64,000 nucleotides of DNA from assembly GCF_031455295.1 (NCBI RefSeq), contig NZ_JAVDSL010000001.1, forward strand, positions 1,612,001 through 1,676,000. Reading direction: 5' to 3'. Shown piece after piece: positions 26,686 to 35,017 of this stretch. The translations under genes were made by a program, and so were the position numbers. The stretch comes from Leifsonia sp. 1010 (GTDB lineage: Bacteria > Actinomycetota > Actinomycetes > Actinomycetales > Microbacteriaceae). Position 1 is the stretch's first letter; every line of letters starts with the position of its first letter. Under the pieces are notes generated by a model. That model made no database searches. It was not told where the DNA came from and saw only the letters and a list, made by a program, of their open reading frames with translations.

Positions 26686-29600
26686 TTGTACCAGCAGAAC
26701 CAGCTCGCCGAGATGCGCATCGACCGCTTCGTCCGCGAACGCCTCACGCCCGCCCTCGAGCGTGCGGCCGCGCCCGCGTCGATCGAGGTGTGGGAGGCGC
26801 CCGGCGAGCCGGTGCCCTTCGCGGACGCCGTCGTAAACGACTTCCGTCCGTTCGCGGCGGGGGAGGCGTGGGGCCGTCCGTGGGGGACCGTGTGGTTCCG
26901 CGTGACGGGCACCGTCCCGGCGGAGTGGGATGCGGCGGCCGAGGATGTCGAGCTCCTCGTCGACCTCGGGTTCACGCTGAGCCAGGTGGGGTTCCAGGCG
27001 GAGGGCCTGGTGTGGACGCCCGAGGGCACCATCCTGAAGGCGCTCGAGCCGTACAACGCCTACGTGCGTCTCCAGGCCCGGCCGGGCGAGTCGTTCGAAC
27101 TGTACGTGGAGGCCGCGGCCAACCCGGACGTCGGCTCGAACTGGACCTTCGCCCCGACCGGGATGGGCCGGGTGTCGACCGCGCCGCGAACCCCGATCTA
27201 TACGCTGCGGCGCGTGGACATCGTGCATCGCGACCGCGAGGTGTGGGAGCTGGTGCAGGACATCTTCACCGCGAAGGGGCTCGCGCTCGTGCTCCCCGAG
27301 ACGTCGCCGCGCCGGGCGGCTCTGTTCGCCGCGCTGGAGGCCGCCGTCACCGCGGTCGATCCCTTCGACGTCGCGGGGACGGTCTCGCGCGGGCGGGAGG
27401 CGCTCGCCGGGGTGCTCGCGTCACCCGCGTCCGCGACCGCGCACCGGGTCTTCGCGGTCGGGCACGCGCACATCGACTCGGCCTGGCTGTGGCCGGTGCG
27501 CGAGACCATCCGCAAGTGCGCCCGCACCTTCTCCAACGTGCTCGACCTGATGGACCAGGACCCGGACTTCGTGTTCGCCTGCTCGTCCGCCCAGCAGTTC
27601 GCCTGGATGAAGCAGTTCTATCCGGAGCTGTTCGAGCGCATCCGGGCACGCGTCGCCGAGGGCCGGTTCGTCCCGGTGGGCGGCATGTGGGTCGAATCGG
27701 ACACCAACATGCCGGGATCGGAGGCGATGGCCCGGCAGTTCGTCGAGGGCAAGCGGTTCTTCCTGGAGGAGTTCGGATACGAGCCGCGCGAGGTGTGGCT
27801 CCCCGACTCCTTCGGCTACTCGGGCGCGCTGCCCCAGATCGCGCGCGAAGCGGGGATGGACAACTTCCTCACGCAGAAGATCTCGTGGAACGAGGTGAAC
27901 CTGTTCCCGCACCACACGTTCCAGTGGGAGGGCATCGACGGGTCGCGCATCTTCACGCACTTCCCGCCGGTCGACACGTACAACTCGATCCTCTCGGGCC
28001 AGGAGCTGGCACGCGCCGAGCGGAACTTCGCCGACAAGGGCCGGGCGAACACCTCGCTCGTGCCCTTCGGCTTCGGCGACGGCGGCGGCGGGCCGACCCG
28101 CGAGATGCTCGCGGCGGCGGAGCGCACCGCCGACCTCGAGGGGTCGCCGACGGTGCACGTCGCATCGCCCGCCACCTTCTTCGAGGCGGCGCGCGCCGAG
28201 TTCGACCCCGCGCCGGTGTGGGTGGGGGAGCTCTACCTCGAGTTCCACCGCGGCACGTACACCTCCCAGGCGCGGACCAAGCGCGGCAACCGCCGCAGCG
28301 AGGCGCTGCTGCACGAGGCCGAGCTCTGGGCGGCCACCGCCGCGGTCCGAGCCGGAGCAAAGTACCCGGAGCGCGAGCTGCGCGAGGCGTGGCAGACGGT
28401 GCTGCTGCAGCAGTTCCACGACATCCTCCCCGGTTCGTCGATCGGCTGGGTGCACGACCAGGCGGTCGAGAACTACGCCCGGGTGGCGGAGTCGCTGGAG
28501 GCGGTCATCGCCCGCTCGCTGGCCGCACTCGGTGAGGGAGTCGCGGGTGGAGCGGATGGAGCGGTGGATCGGCCAGGCACCGGTCTCGTCGCCAACGCCT
28601 CCCCGTTCGCGGTCGACGGCGTACCGGCCGGCGGAGTGGCGGTCCCGCAGCGGACCGGCGACGCGCGCATCGAACGCGACGGCGACGGCATCCGGCTGTC
28701 GAACGGCCGCGTCAGCGTCCTCGTCGATGCCGACGGTCTGATCGCGTCCCTGGTGGATGCGGCCACGGGCCGCGACGCGGTGCCCCCGGGCACGCGCGCC
28801 AACGTGCTCCAGCTGTTCCGCGACACCCCCGCCCAGTGGGACGCCTGGGACGTCGACATCGAGTACCGGCTCTCCGGCGAGAACCTCAGCGGTGTCGACT
28901 CCGTGGAGGTCGTATCCGAGTCGCCGGAGCGGGTCGCGCTGCGCGTGGTCCGCCGGTTCGGGGCGTCCACCGTCACGCAGACGCTCGCGCTCGCCGCCGG
29001 GTCCCCGGCCCTCGACATCGAGACGAACGTCGACTGGCACGAGCGCCAGCGCATGCTGAAACTCGCCTTCCCCGTGGATGTGCACACCGCCTCCGCGCGG
29101 TCCGAGATCCAGTTCGGCCACATCGAGCGCCCGACGCACACGAACACGAGCTGGGATGTCGCCCGGTTCGAGACGAGCGCGCACCGCTGGGTCCACGTGG
29201 GCGAGCCGGGGTTCGGCGTCGGAGTCGCCAACGACTCCACCTACGGCCACGATGTGACCCGACACCCGCGGGACGGCGGCGGGACCTACTCCCTGGTGCG
29301 GCAGACGCTGCTGCGCGCCCCGCTCTTCCCCGACCCGGAGGCCGACCAGGGCGAGCACGTGCTGCGCACCTCCCTCGTGGTAGGCGGAGTGGACGCGGCG
29401 ATCGAGGCGGGTTACCGGCTCAATCTGCCCCTGCGTCCCGCGCCTGCGGCGGTCGATCCGCTGATCGTGTCGAGCGATCCTGCCGTCGTCGTGGAGACCG
29501 TGAAGCTGGCCGAGGACGGCTCGGGCGACGTCGTCGTCCGGCTGTACGAATCGCTCGGCTCGCGAGCCACGACCACGTTGGCGGCGGCGTTCCCGTACCA

Positions 29601-29706
29601 GCGCATCCAGAGGACGGATCTGCTCGAGCGGGAGACCGGCGACGGCACGCTCGACCTGCAGCTGCGTCCCTTCGAGCTCGTCACGCTGCGGTTCGTCCGC
29701 GGCTGA
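26686..29706 (+). CDS. GH38 alpha-mannosidase
   Basis: 1006 residues. TTG at 26686 is chosen because AAGGAG lies 5 nt upstream; ATG at 26713 is the alternative. After a beta-sandwich N-terminal region, the GH38 core starts AVGHAHIDSAWLWPVRETIR (zinc ligands His and Asp). WVESDTNMPGSEAMARQFVE and EVWLPDSFGYSGALPQIARE carry the nucleophile Asp. The middle three-helix and large C-terminal beta domains are complete. There is no signal peptide, so imported mannosides are hydrolysed in the cytoplasm. It is the last gene of the ROK-ABC operon. Actinobacterial GH38 enzymes of this length act on small alpha-mannosides or glycan fragments. Confidence 0.95.
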   Translation: MYQQNQLAEMRIDRFVRERLTPALERAAAPASIEVWEAPGEPVPFADAVVNDFRPFAAGEAWGRPWGTVWFRVTGTVPAEWDAAAEDVELLVDLGFTLSQVGFQAEGLVWTPEGTILKALEPYNAYVRLQARPGESFELYVEAAANPDVGSNWTFAPTGMGRVSTAPRTPIYTLRRVDIVHRDREVWELVQDIFTAKGLALVLPETSPRRAALFAALEAAVTAVDPFDVAGTVSRGREALAGVLASPASATAHRVFAVGHAHIDSAWLWPVRETIRKCARTFSNVLDLMDQDPDFVFACSSAQQFAWMKQFYPELFERIRARVAEGRFVPVGGMWVESDTNMPGSEAMARQFVEGKRFFLEEFGYEPREVWLPDSFGYSGALPQIAREAGMDNFLTQKISWNEVNLFPHHTFQWEGIDGSRIFTHFPPVDTYNSILSGQELARAERNFADKGRANTSLVPFGFGDGGGGPTREMLAAAERTADLEGSPTVHVASPATFFEAARAEFDPAPVWVGELYLEFHRGTYTSQARTKRGNRRSEALLHEAELWAATAAVRAGAKYPERELREAWQTVLLQQFHDILPGSSIGWVHDQAVENYARVAESLEAVIARSLAALGEGVAGGADGAVDRPGTGLVANASPFAVDGVPAGGVAVPQRTGDARIERDGDGIRLSNGRVSVLVDADGLIASLVDAATGRDAVPPGTRANVLQLFRDTPAQWDAWDVDIEYRLSGENLSGVDSVEVVSESPERVALRVVRRFGASTVTQTLALAAGSPALDIETNVDWHERQRMLKLAFPVDVHTASARSEIQFGHIERPTHTNTSWDVARFETSAHRWVHVGEPGFGVGVANDSTYGHDVTRHPRDGGGTYSLVRQTLLRAPLFPDPEADQGEHVLRTSLVVGGVDAAIEAGYRLNLPLRPAPAAVDPLIVSSDPAVVVETVKLAEDGSGDVVVRLYESLGSRATTTLAAAFPYQRIQRTDLLERETGDGTLDLQLRPFELVTLRFVRG

Positions 29707-29716
29707 CGCCGGATCG

Positions 29717-29748
29717 CCCGCCCCGGGCCGCGCGAACCCCGGGGCGGG
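29717..29748. terminator. Bidirectional terminator between alpha-mannosidase and DedA genes
   Basis: CCCGCCCCGGG (29717-29727) pairs perfectly over 11 bp with CCCGGGGCGGG (29738-29748), 10-nt loop, in the 48-nt gap between convergent genes. Confidence 0.7.
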
Positions 29749-29754
29749 TACAGG

Positions 29755-30381
29755 TCAGTCTGCGAGGGTGCGTCGCGCGCGCCGGTCGAGAACCCAGGCG
29801 CGGACACCCGCGACGAGGGAGGCGAGGATGACGACCCCTGCCACGATGTAGGCGACCGGTCGCACGCTCGGGTTGACGGCCGCGAAGTAGCCGATCACGG
29901 TGATCAGCACGCCCCAGCTGAGGGCTCCGACGATGTTTGCGCTGAGGAACCGCCAATAGCTCATCGCGCTGATCCCGGCGATCGGCGGGATGAAGACGCG
30001 ACCCCAGGGGATGTACCGGCTGATGACCACGGACCACCAGCCGAAGAGTTCGTAGAACCGTTCGGCCCGCTTGACCCCGGCCTGCACCCAGCGGCCGCCG
30101 CGGCGGGTCAGATACGGTCGGCCGAGCCTGCGGCCGAGCAGGAACCCGACCTGGTCGCCCAGGACGGCGGCGATCCCCACGCCGATGGCGAGCACCCAGA
30201 TGTTCAGCTCCGGGTTGGTGCCCGTGAGGATGCCGGCGCCGAACAGCAGGGAGTCGCCCGTGATGAACGGGATGAAGACGCCGACGAACAGGGCGGTGCC
30301 GGCGAACACGAGCCCCCACACCGCCAGGTAGAACACGAGCGGCCCGACGTCGCCGAGGAAGTCAGCGAGATCGTGGGCCAT
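29755..30381 (-). CDS. DedA-family membrane protein (SNARE-associated/VTT domain)
   Basis: 208 residues from ATG 30381. It has four or five membrane segments, with the DedA/VTT core GIAAVLGDQVGFLLGRRLGR, RFYELFGWWSVVISRYIPW and RVFIPPIAGISAMSYWRFLS. The conserved Arg-x-x-P of the family appears as SRYIPWGR. DedA proteins are implicated in lipid flipping and membrane homeostasis. The start looks leaderless: TACGCT ends 6 nt before it on the minus strand. Open frame continues upstream, but it would read through the extragenic palindrome and is rejected. Confidence 0.9.
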   Translation of the reverse strand: MAHDLADFLGDVGPLVFYLAVWGLVFAGTALFVGVFIPFITGDSLLFGAGILTGTNPELNIWVLAIGVGIAAVLGDQVGFLLGRRLGRPYLTRRGGRWVQAGVKRAERFYELFGWWSVVISRYIPWGRVFIPPIAGISAMSYWRFLSANIVGALSWGVLITVIGYFAAVNPSVRPVAYIVAGVVILASLVAGVRAWVLDRRARRTLAD

Positions 30382-30387
30382 CCCACG

Positions 30388-30393
30388 AGCGTA
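30388..30393 (-). promoter_or_regulatory. -10 hexamer of a leaderless promoter (DedA gene)
   Basis: On the minus strand TACGCT is followed by 6 nt and then the ATG at 30381; there is no ribosome site. Confidence 0.5.
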
Positions 30394-30399
30394 TCGGAC

Positions 30400-30504
30400 C
30401 CCCTGCGCCCCCCCTCCGCCCCGCCGTCGAGTCCGCACACTTTGCACACGAAGCGCCGCGGCGGCGTGCAAAGTTTGCGGACTCGACGGTGGGTGGGGAG
30501 GGGG
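30400..30504. repeat. Long extragenic palindrome, copy 1
   Basis: The left arm 30424-30447 and right arm 30466-30489 are inverted repeats of 24 nt with one mismatch and an 18-nt loop. The arms carry CCGTCGAGTCCGCA and ACTTTGCAC. A C-rich flank on the left and a G-rich flank on the right (runs of 3, 4 and 5 G at 30491-30504) can prolong the pairing. The arms recur almost unchanged at 63500-63565, also with an 18-nt loop but a different loop sequence. It lies in the gap between the divergent DedA gene and the LuxR regulator's 3' end. No coding function. Confidence 0.9.
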
Positions 30505-30633
30505 AATGTGACGAAAGGTGTATTGGGTTGGGGCGGGGATGCGATTACTTTCAATGTGCGCCTTCGGGGGAACGGCGCTGGTGGTGGCGGGAGCGGGGGC
30601 CTGCCACCGCCCCAAACTCTTGAGCGGACGGCG

Positions 30634-31242
30634 TCAGTCGAGCAGCCCGAGGCGCGCGGCCTTCCGGACGGCATCGATCCGGGACGTGGCTCCCAGCTTC
30701 TCGTACATGTTCGTCGTGTGCCGCTTGACCGTCCCCTCGGCGATCGACAGAGACGTCGCGATGTCGCGGTTCGAGTACGCCTGCGCGATCATCCGGAGCA
30801 CCTCTTGCTCGCGCACGGTGAGGATGGCGTCGGCGGCTTCCGCGTCCGCGCCCGCCTCCGCCGGTTCTCCTGCCGGCGGGGTCGCGCGGGCGATCACCGC
30901 GATCAGCTGCTCGCTGCCCACGGTCTTGGTGACGAAGGCCGCGGCTCCGGCGCGCAGCAACTGCCGTTCGAGCACCGCATCGCTGTGCATCGTGAGGATG
31001 ACGACCGCCGTCTCCGGGTGATGCCGCCGGATGCGCGCGATCGTCTGCTCCGCCGGCGCCCCCGGGATCTCGACGTCGAGGAGCAGCACGTCGGGGGAGT
31101 GCTCGCCGACGAGCGCCCACGCCTCCTCGCTGGACCCGCCCTCCCCGACGATCCGGAACCGGTCCTCGATGAGCGCCCGGATGCCCTGGCGGAACATACC
31201 GTGGTCGTCGATGAGGACGACGGTGCGCGTTTCGTCGGTCAT
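30634..31242 (-). CDS. LuxR/NarL-family response regulator
   Basis: 202 residues. The receiver domain is TRTVVLIDDHGMFRQGIRAL with phospho-acceptor Asp in DVLLLDVEIPG and the conserved Lys in AAAFVTKTVGS. The C-terminal LuxR HTH is LTVREQEVLRMIAQAYSNRD and AEGTVKRHTTNMYEKL. Its start overlaps the kinase stop (ATGA). It forms a three-gene operon with the kinase and the UbiA gene, so prenyl-lipid synthesis may be its output or input; that link is inference. Confidence 0.93.
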   Translation of the reverse strand: MTDETRTVVLIDDHGMFRQGIRALIEDRFRIVGEGGSSEEAWALVGEHSPDVLLLDVEIPGAPAEQTIARIRRHHPETAVVILTMHSDAVLERQLLRAGAAAFVTKTVGSEQLIAVIARATPPAGEPAEAGADAEAADAILTVREQEVLRMIAQAYSNRDIATSLSIAEGTVKRHTTNMYEKLGATSRIDAVRKAARLGLLD

Positions 31243-32270
31243 TCGGATTCCCGTCCTCTCGGAATGGTGAGCGTCAGCGTGGTGCCTGTGCCGAGGCCCG
31301 GAGCGATGTGCAGGTCGGCGCCGATCAGCTCGGCACGTTCCTGCGCCGCGATGAGGCCGAGCGCTCCCGACCGGACCGACTCATGGGCGAACCCGCGTCC
31401 GTTGTCGCTCACCACGATGGTGAGACCGCGGCGGTCCCAGTGCGAGTGGACCCGGATGAGCGCGGCGCCGGAGTGCCGCCGCGCGTTGTGGACGGCTTCG
31501 CGGACGATGATGAACGCCTCCTCCTGAACTCCGGTCGAGAAGCGGTACGGCGTCCCCTCAACCGTGGTCTCGACCGGCGGGCCGGAGTCGTCGAGGTCGC
31601 CGACGTAGTCCCGCAGGGCTTCGTCGAGCCGCTTGTCGCCGACCGCGTGGCGGAGGTCGAGGGCGATCGCGCGGGTCTCGTCGAGCGCGGCGCCGAACAG
31701 CTGCAGGCCTTCCCGCAGCCGTGGATCCGACGCGTCGTCGACACCGCCGAGCTGGAATCGCTGGAGGCCTGCGGCGATGCTGTGCGCTACGCGGTCGTGC
31801 AGCTCGCGGGAGATGCCGAGCCGCTCCTCGCTGTGGGCGACGGCCAGGCGCTCCAGCAGCACGTTCACGTAGCCGACGGAGGCCGGGACGACGGCGTCCA
31901 TGATGGAGGCGTTCAGCGCCCGCGCGAGGTCGGCGAGGCTGACCTCCGAGTGCTGGTCGGCGCTGATGATCGAGAATGCGACGTCGAAGAGTTCGGTCGC
32001 GGCGCTCAGGCTGTCGACCGGGTGGATGTTCTGCCGCGCCCGAGCTTCGCCCACGCCGGACCCGTGCTGGGCCGGGGTCGCGAGCCGTTCCGCGCCGGCC
32101 GGCCGGCCGAGCCGGTCGAAGGTGCGGTCGAGGATCCAGTCGACCTGGGCGACGAGCTGGTCGCTCACGTCGGGGTCGGTGACCAGGGTGCTCTCCGAGG
32201 CCCGGAGCCGCTCGAACAGGGCGTCCACGATGCGGTCGCGCAGCGCGACTCCGTCGTTACCGATCACCAC
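31239..32270 (-). CDS. Cytoplasmic sensor histidine kinase (NarL-type partner)
   Basis: 343 residues from GTG 32270. No membrane segment is visible, so it is soluble. The N-terminal ~150 residues are helical and unassigned. The phospho-acceptor His is in GISRELHDRVAHSIAAGL. The ATPase has an N box EAVHNARRHSGA and a G1 box VVSDNGRGF, ending LGTGTTLTLTIPRG. The stimulus is unknown; the N-terminal region could be a degenerate sensor. It lies 9 nt after the UbiA gene and overlaps the regulator by 4 nt. Confidence 0.9.
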   Translation of the reverse strand: MVIGNDGVALRDRIVDALFERLRASESTLVTDPDVSDQLVAQVDWILDRTFDRLGRPAGAERLATPAQHGSGVGEARARQNIHPVDSLSAATELFDVAFSIISADQHSEVSLADLARALNASIMDAVVPASVGYVNVLLERLAVAHSEERLGISRELHDRVAHSIAAGLQRFQLGGVDDASDPRLREGLQLFGAALDETRAIALDLRHAVGDKRLDEALRDYVGDLDDSGPPVETTVEGTPYRFSTGVQEEAFIIVREAVHNARRHSGAALIRVHSHWDRRGLTIVVSDNGRGFAHESVRSGALGLIAAQERAELIGADLHIAPGLGTGTTLTLTIPRGRESE

Positions 32271-32279
32271 GTCCGACCC

Positions 32280-33176
32280 TCAGCTCTCGAGCGCGTTCAG
32301 AAGCGCTGCGACGTTCAGAGCGTACTGACCCGCCATGAAGGACCGGTACGGCCGCTTGGCGCGGCGCCGGTCCGTGCCCTCGACCAGCAGGGTGAGGGCG
32401 ATCACGACCGGGCCGGCGACGCCGAGTACGAGCAGGGCCCGCAGCTGGTGGACCACCGCGCCGAGCGCCATCGCCGTCGCCGACACGATGCCCGTTCCGG
32501 CAGCGACCAGAATCCGGGCGCGCTCGACGCCGAGCATCACCGGCAGGGTCCGTCGCCCTTCCGCCGCGTCACCCGCGACATCGCCGAAGTCCTTCGTGTG
32601 CCCGGCCACCGCGATCCAGCAGGACGCGACCGTTGCGAAGACCAGCGCGGATGCCGGCACCGTTCCGGCCGCGACGAGCGCCGCGGAGAGATACGTCAGG
32701 AACACTCCTGCAGCCGCGACCAGGAGGGCTGCGATCGCCGCCTTCTTGGCCGCCCACGGGCCGACCGAGTACGCCAGCCCGAAACACACGAACGCCACCA
32801 CCGCGCCCAGGAACGCGCGGGGGAGGAGGGATGCGCACAGCAGCGACAGTGCGAGGAGGATTGCCGCGATCGCGGACGCCGATCGCACATCCAGGCGGCC
32901 GACGGCGATGGGACGGGACGAGCCGTTGAGCCGGTCACCCTCGAGGTCGCTGATCCCGTTGATCAGATAGACGGCCCAGACCGCGAGGAGCCAGGAGGCG
33001 GCGGCGAGCGAGAGCCTCGGAGACGACCAGTCGGCGCCGCCGACCAGCAGCGTGCCGACGATGAAGCGGAGGGCGAAGACGCCCAGCACCACCGGCCGGC
33101 CCTCGAGGAACGCCAGTCCCACCCGGGACGCGCAGGACGCGAGGGCGGCCCGGCTCGGGTGGACCGCGCTGCTCAT
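32280..33176 (-). CDS. UbiA-family prenyltransferase
   Basis: 298 residues with eight or nine membrane helices. The first Asp-rich motif is NGISDLEGDRLNGSSRPIA and the second is GHTKDFGDVAGDAAEGRRTL, the Mg-diphosphate sites of the UbiA superfamily. It transfers a prenyl group to an acceptor in the membrane. The acceptor is unknown: it is not next to menaquinone, heme or arabinogalactan genes. The operon with a soluble kinase and regulator is unusual. GACAAT lies 6 nt before the ATG, a possible weak leaderless -10. Confidence 0.9.
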   Translation of the reverse strand: MSSAVHPSRAALASCASRVGLAFLEGRPVVLGVFALRFIVGTLLVGGADWSSPRLSLAAASWLLAVWAVYLINGISDLEGDRLNGSSRPIAVGRLDVRSASAIAAILLALSLLCASLLPRAFLGAVVAFVCFGLAYSVGPWAAKKAAIAALLVAAAGVFLTYLSAALVAAGTVPASALVFATVASCWIAVAGHTKDFGDVAGDAAEGRRTLPVMLGVERARILVAAGTGIVSATAMALGAVVHQLRALLVLGVAGPVVIALTLLVEGTDRRRAKRPYRSFMAGQYALNVAALLNALES

Positions 33177-33281
33177 GCGCTCATTGTCGAGTGCTCCTCA
33201 CCATTTCGGGCGCTCCGAGGGATACAACGAAAGTCACATTCTGCGCGGTCGGTGGCCGCCGCGTGCCGGTCAGCGCCCGGC

Positions 33282-33287
33282 TAGGCT
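33282..33287 (+). promoter_or_regulatory. -10 hexamer of a leaderless promoter (pentapeptide gene)
   Basis: TAGGCT is followed by 6 nt and the ATG at 33294. The same hexamer and spacing occur at 8658-8663. Confidence 0.5.
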
Positions 33288-33293
33288 CGCCTC

Positions 33294-33896
33294 ATGACGG
33301 ACGCCGAGGACACCATCGCGGGCGAGGACTGGTACGGGCGCGAGCTCGACTCGGTCGAGTACACCGGGGTCGTGTTCGACGACGTCGACTTCACCGAGCT
33401 GCGCAGCTCGGGGGCGACCTTCACCGAGTGCGTGTTCCGCAGGGTCCGCTTCAACGTGAGCGAGCACGACGATTCCGCCTTCGTGAACTGCCGGTTCGAG
33501 TTCTGCAACTTCTTCGACGCGAGCTTCCGGCGGTGCAAGGTGACCGGCAGCTCGTTCTCCGGCTGCGAGTTCTCGCTGCTGAAGGTCGACCGCGGCAATT
33601 GGTCGTTCGTGAGCCTCCGGCGCGCCGAGCTGCGGGGTGCGTCGTTCGAGGGCGTCCGGCTGCGCGAGGCCGACCTCTCCGAGGCGCGCTGTCAGGAGGC
33701 GCGGTTCGAGGGATGCGACCTCAGCGCCGCGACGCTGACCGGCGCCGATCTCACCGCGGCGAGCATCGCGGGCAGCGACCTGACCGGCGTCGACCCGTCG
33801 GAGGTCGTGCTGCGCGGCACGGTCATCGACGAGCGTCAGGCGGTCGTCCTGGCCGAGGCGCTCGGGATGGTCGTCGTGCCGACCGCTCGCGCCTAG
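33294..33896 (+). CDS. Pentapeptide-repeat protein
   Basis: 200 residues. Most of the sequence is A(D/N)LXX-type pentapeptides, clearest at residues ~100-165 (RRAELRGASFEGVRLREADL, LTGADLTAASIAGSDLTG), which fold as a right-handed quadrilateral helix. Such proteins include DNA mimics that protect gyrase (Qnr/MfpA), but many have no known role and this one cannot be placed. Three or four cysteine-rich repeats in the middle are uncommon. The start is leaderless-like. The stop overlaps the convergent LacI gene by 4 nt. Confidence 0.88.
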   Translation: MTDAEDTIAGEDWYGRELDSVEYTGVVFDDVDFTELRSSGATFTECVFRRVRFNVSEHDDSAFVNCRFEFCNFFDASFRRCKVTGSSFSGCEFSLLKVDRGNWSFVSLRRAELRGASFEGVRLREADLSEARCQEARFEGCDLSAATLTGADLTAASIAGSDLTGVDPSEVVLRGTVIDERQAVVLAEALGMVVVPTARA

Positions 33897-34855
33897 CGTG
33901 AGGGAGCGGCCGTCGTCCCCCGGACGATGAGCTGCGAGCCGAGCGTCGCGGCTTCCGCGACCGTCGCTCCGGCCATGACCTGCAGCAGGAGCTCGACCGC
34001 CAGCGCTCCGCACCGCTCGATCGGCATCTTGACCGTCGTCAGTCCCGGGTTCACCGCGCTCGCCATGTCGATGTCGTCGATTCCGATGATGCTGATGTCG
34101 GCCGGGCACGACCTCCCCATCTCCGACATGCCGGCCTCCAGGCCGAGCGCGACGAGGTCGTTGTAGGCGATGACGGCGGTCGCCCCGCTCGCGATCACGG
34201 GCGCGGCCGCGGCCCGGCCGCCTTCGATCGACGCCGCCTGGTGGCTCAAGTGCGTGAGGCGGATTCCGAACCGCTCGCACGCCTTCGTGATCGTGGCGGC
34301 GCGCCGGCCGTCGGCCCAGGATCCCAGCGGTCCTGCGGCATACGCGATGTGTGTGTGTCCGAGCGCGGCGAGGTGCTCCACCGCCTGCTGCGGCCCGTTC
34401 TCCATGTCCATGAGCACGCAGGGGGCGCCCTCGATGTACCGGTTGACGATGACGAAGGGCGTGTCGCCGGCGAGGGCGAGCACGTCGTCGTCCGGCAGGC
34501 GGGGGGAGCACAGCAGCATGCCGTCGAGCTTGCGCGCCTGTTCGATCTGCTCGCGCTCGCGCCAGCGGTCCTCGTCGGTGTCGAACAGGACGGTGCGATG
34601 GCGTCCGTGCCACGCCTGGGAGTGGATGGCCTTGAGAAGCGTCGCATAGACCGGGTTGGCGACATCCGGTACGACGACGCCGAACGAGCGGGTCGCGGTC
34701 GCGGCCTGCGGGCTGTCGTAACCGAGGGCGTTGGCGGCCTGGAGCACGCGATCCCGGGTTGCGGCCGCGAGGCGATCGGGTTCTCCGAAGGCCCGGGATG
34801 CCGTCGCGATCGAGACGCCCGCGCGTCGCGCCACGTCAGTCAGCGTCGCACCCAT
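33893..34855 (-). CDS. LacI-family transcriptional regulator (hexonate cluster)
   Basis: 320 residues. The HTH is GATLTDVARRAGVSIATASR, with hinge helix residues LQAANALGYDS. The periplasmic-binding-protein-like sensor follows: FGVVVPDVANPVYATLLKAI, and near the C-terminus ISIIGIDDIDMASAVNPGLT. A ribosome site (AGAGGCGG) precedes the ATG. It is divergent from the fructuronate/mannonate oxidoreductase operon and is its likely repressor, with a uronate or hexonate as probable inducer (inference). Confidence 0.93.
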   Translation of the reverse strand: MGATLTDVARRAGVSIATASRAFGEPDRLAAATRDRVLQAANALGYDSPQAATATRSFGVVVPDVANPVYATLLKAIHSQAWHGRHRTVLFDTDEDRWREREQIEQARKLDGMLLCSPRLPDDDVLALAGDTPFVIVNRYIEGAPCVLMDMENGPQQAVEHLAALGHTHIAYAAGPLGSWADGRRAATITKACERFGIRLTHLSHQAASIEGGRAAAAPVIASGATAVIAYNDLVALGLEAGMSEMGRSCPADISIIGIDDIDMASAVNPGLTTVKMPIERCGALAVELLLQVMAGATVAEAATLGSQLIVRGTTAAPSR

Positions 34856-34876
34856 TGCCGCCTCTCCGGTGTTGCG

Positions 34877-34940
34877 GGAACAGTTGTTCCATCATGGCTC
34901 ATCCTGCAACATGGAATGCGTCTTGACAATTTTGTACAAA
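34877..34940 (+). promoter_or_regulatory. Divergent control region of the hexonate operon
   Basis: Contains the dyad GGAACA-GT-TGTTCC (34877-34890), a consensus -35 TTGACA (34923-34928) and a perfect 10-bp palindrome TTTGTACAAA (34931-34940) placed in the promoter spacer. The -10 is not clear. The palindromes are candidate operators for the adjacent LacI protein or another regulator. Confidence 0.5.
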
Positions 34941-35017
34941 TCATTCACACTCTTTTCCATGCCGATCATCGAAGATCCCAGGACCCGTCGACGGGCAGTT
35001 CGAACGGGGCGGTGCTC

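Noticed and set aside
29755-30615. A longer DedA protein starting near 30615
   Set aside because: The extension would translate the extragenic palindrome and repetitive flanks, and a leaderless promoter supports the ATG at 30381.
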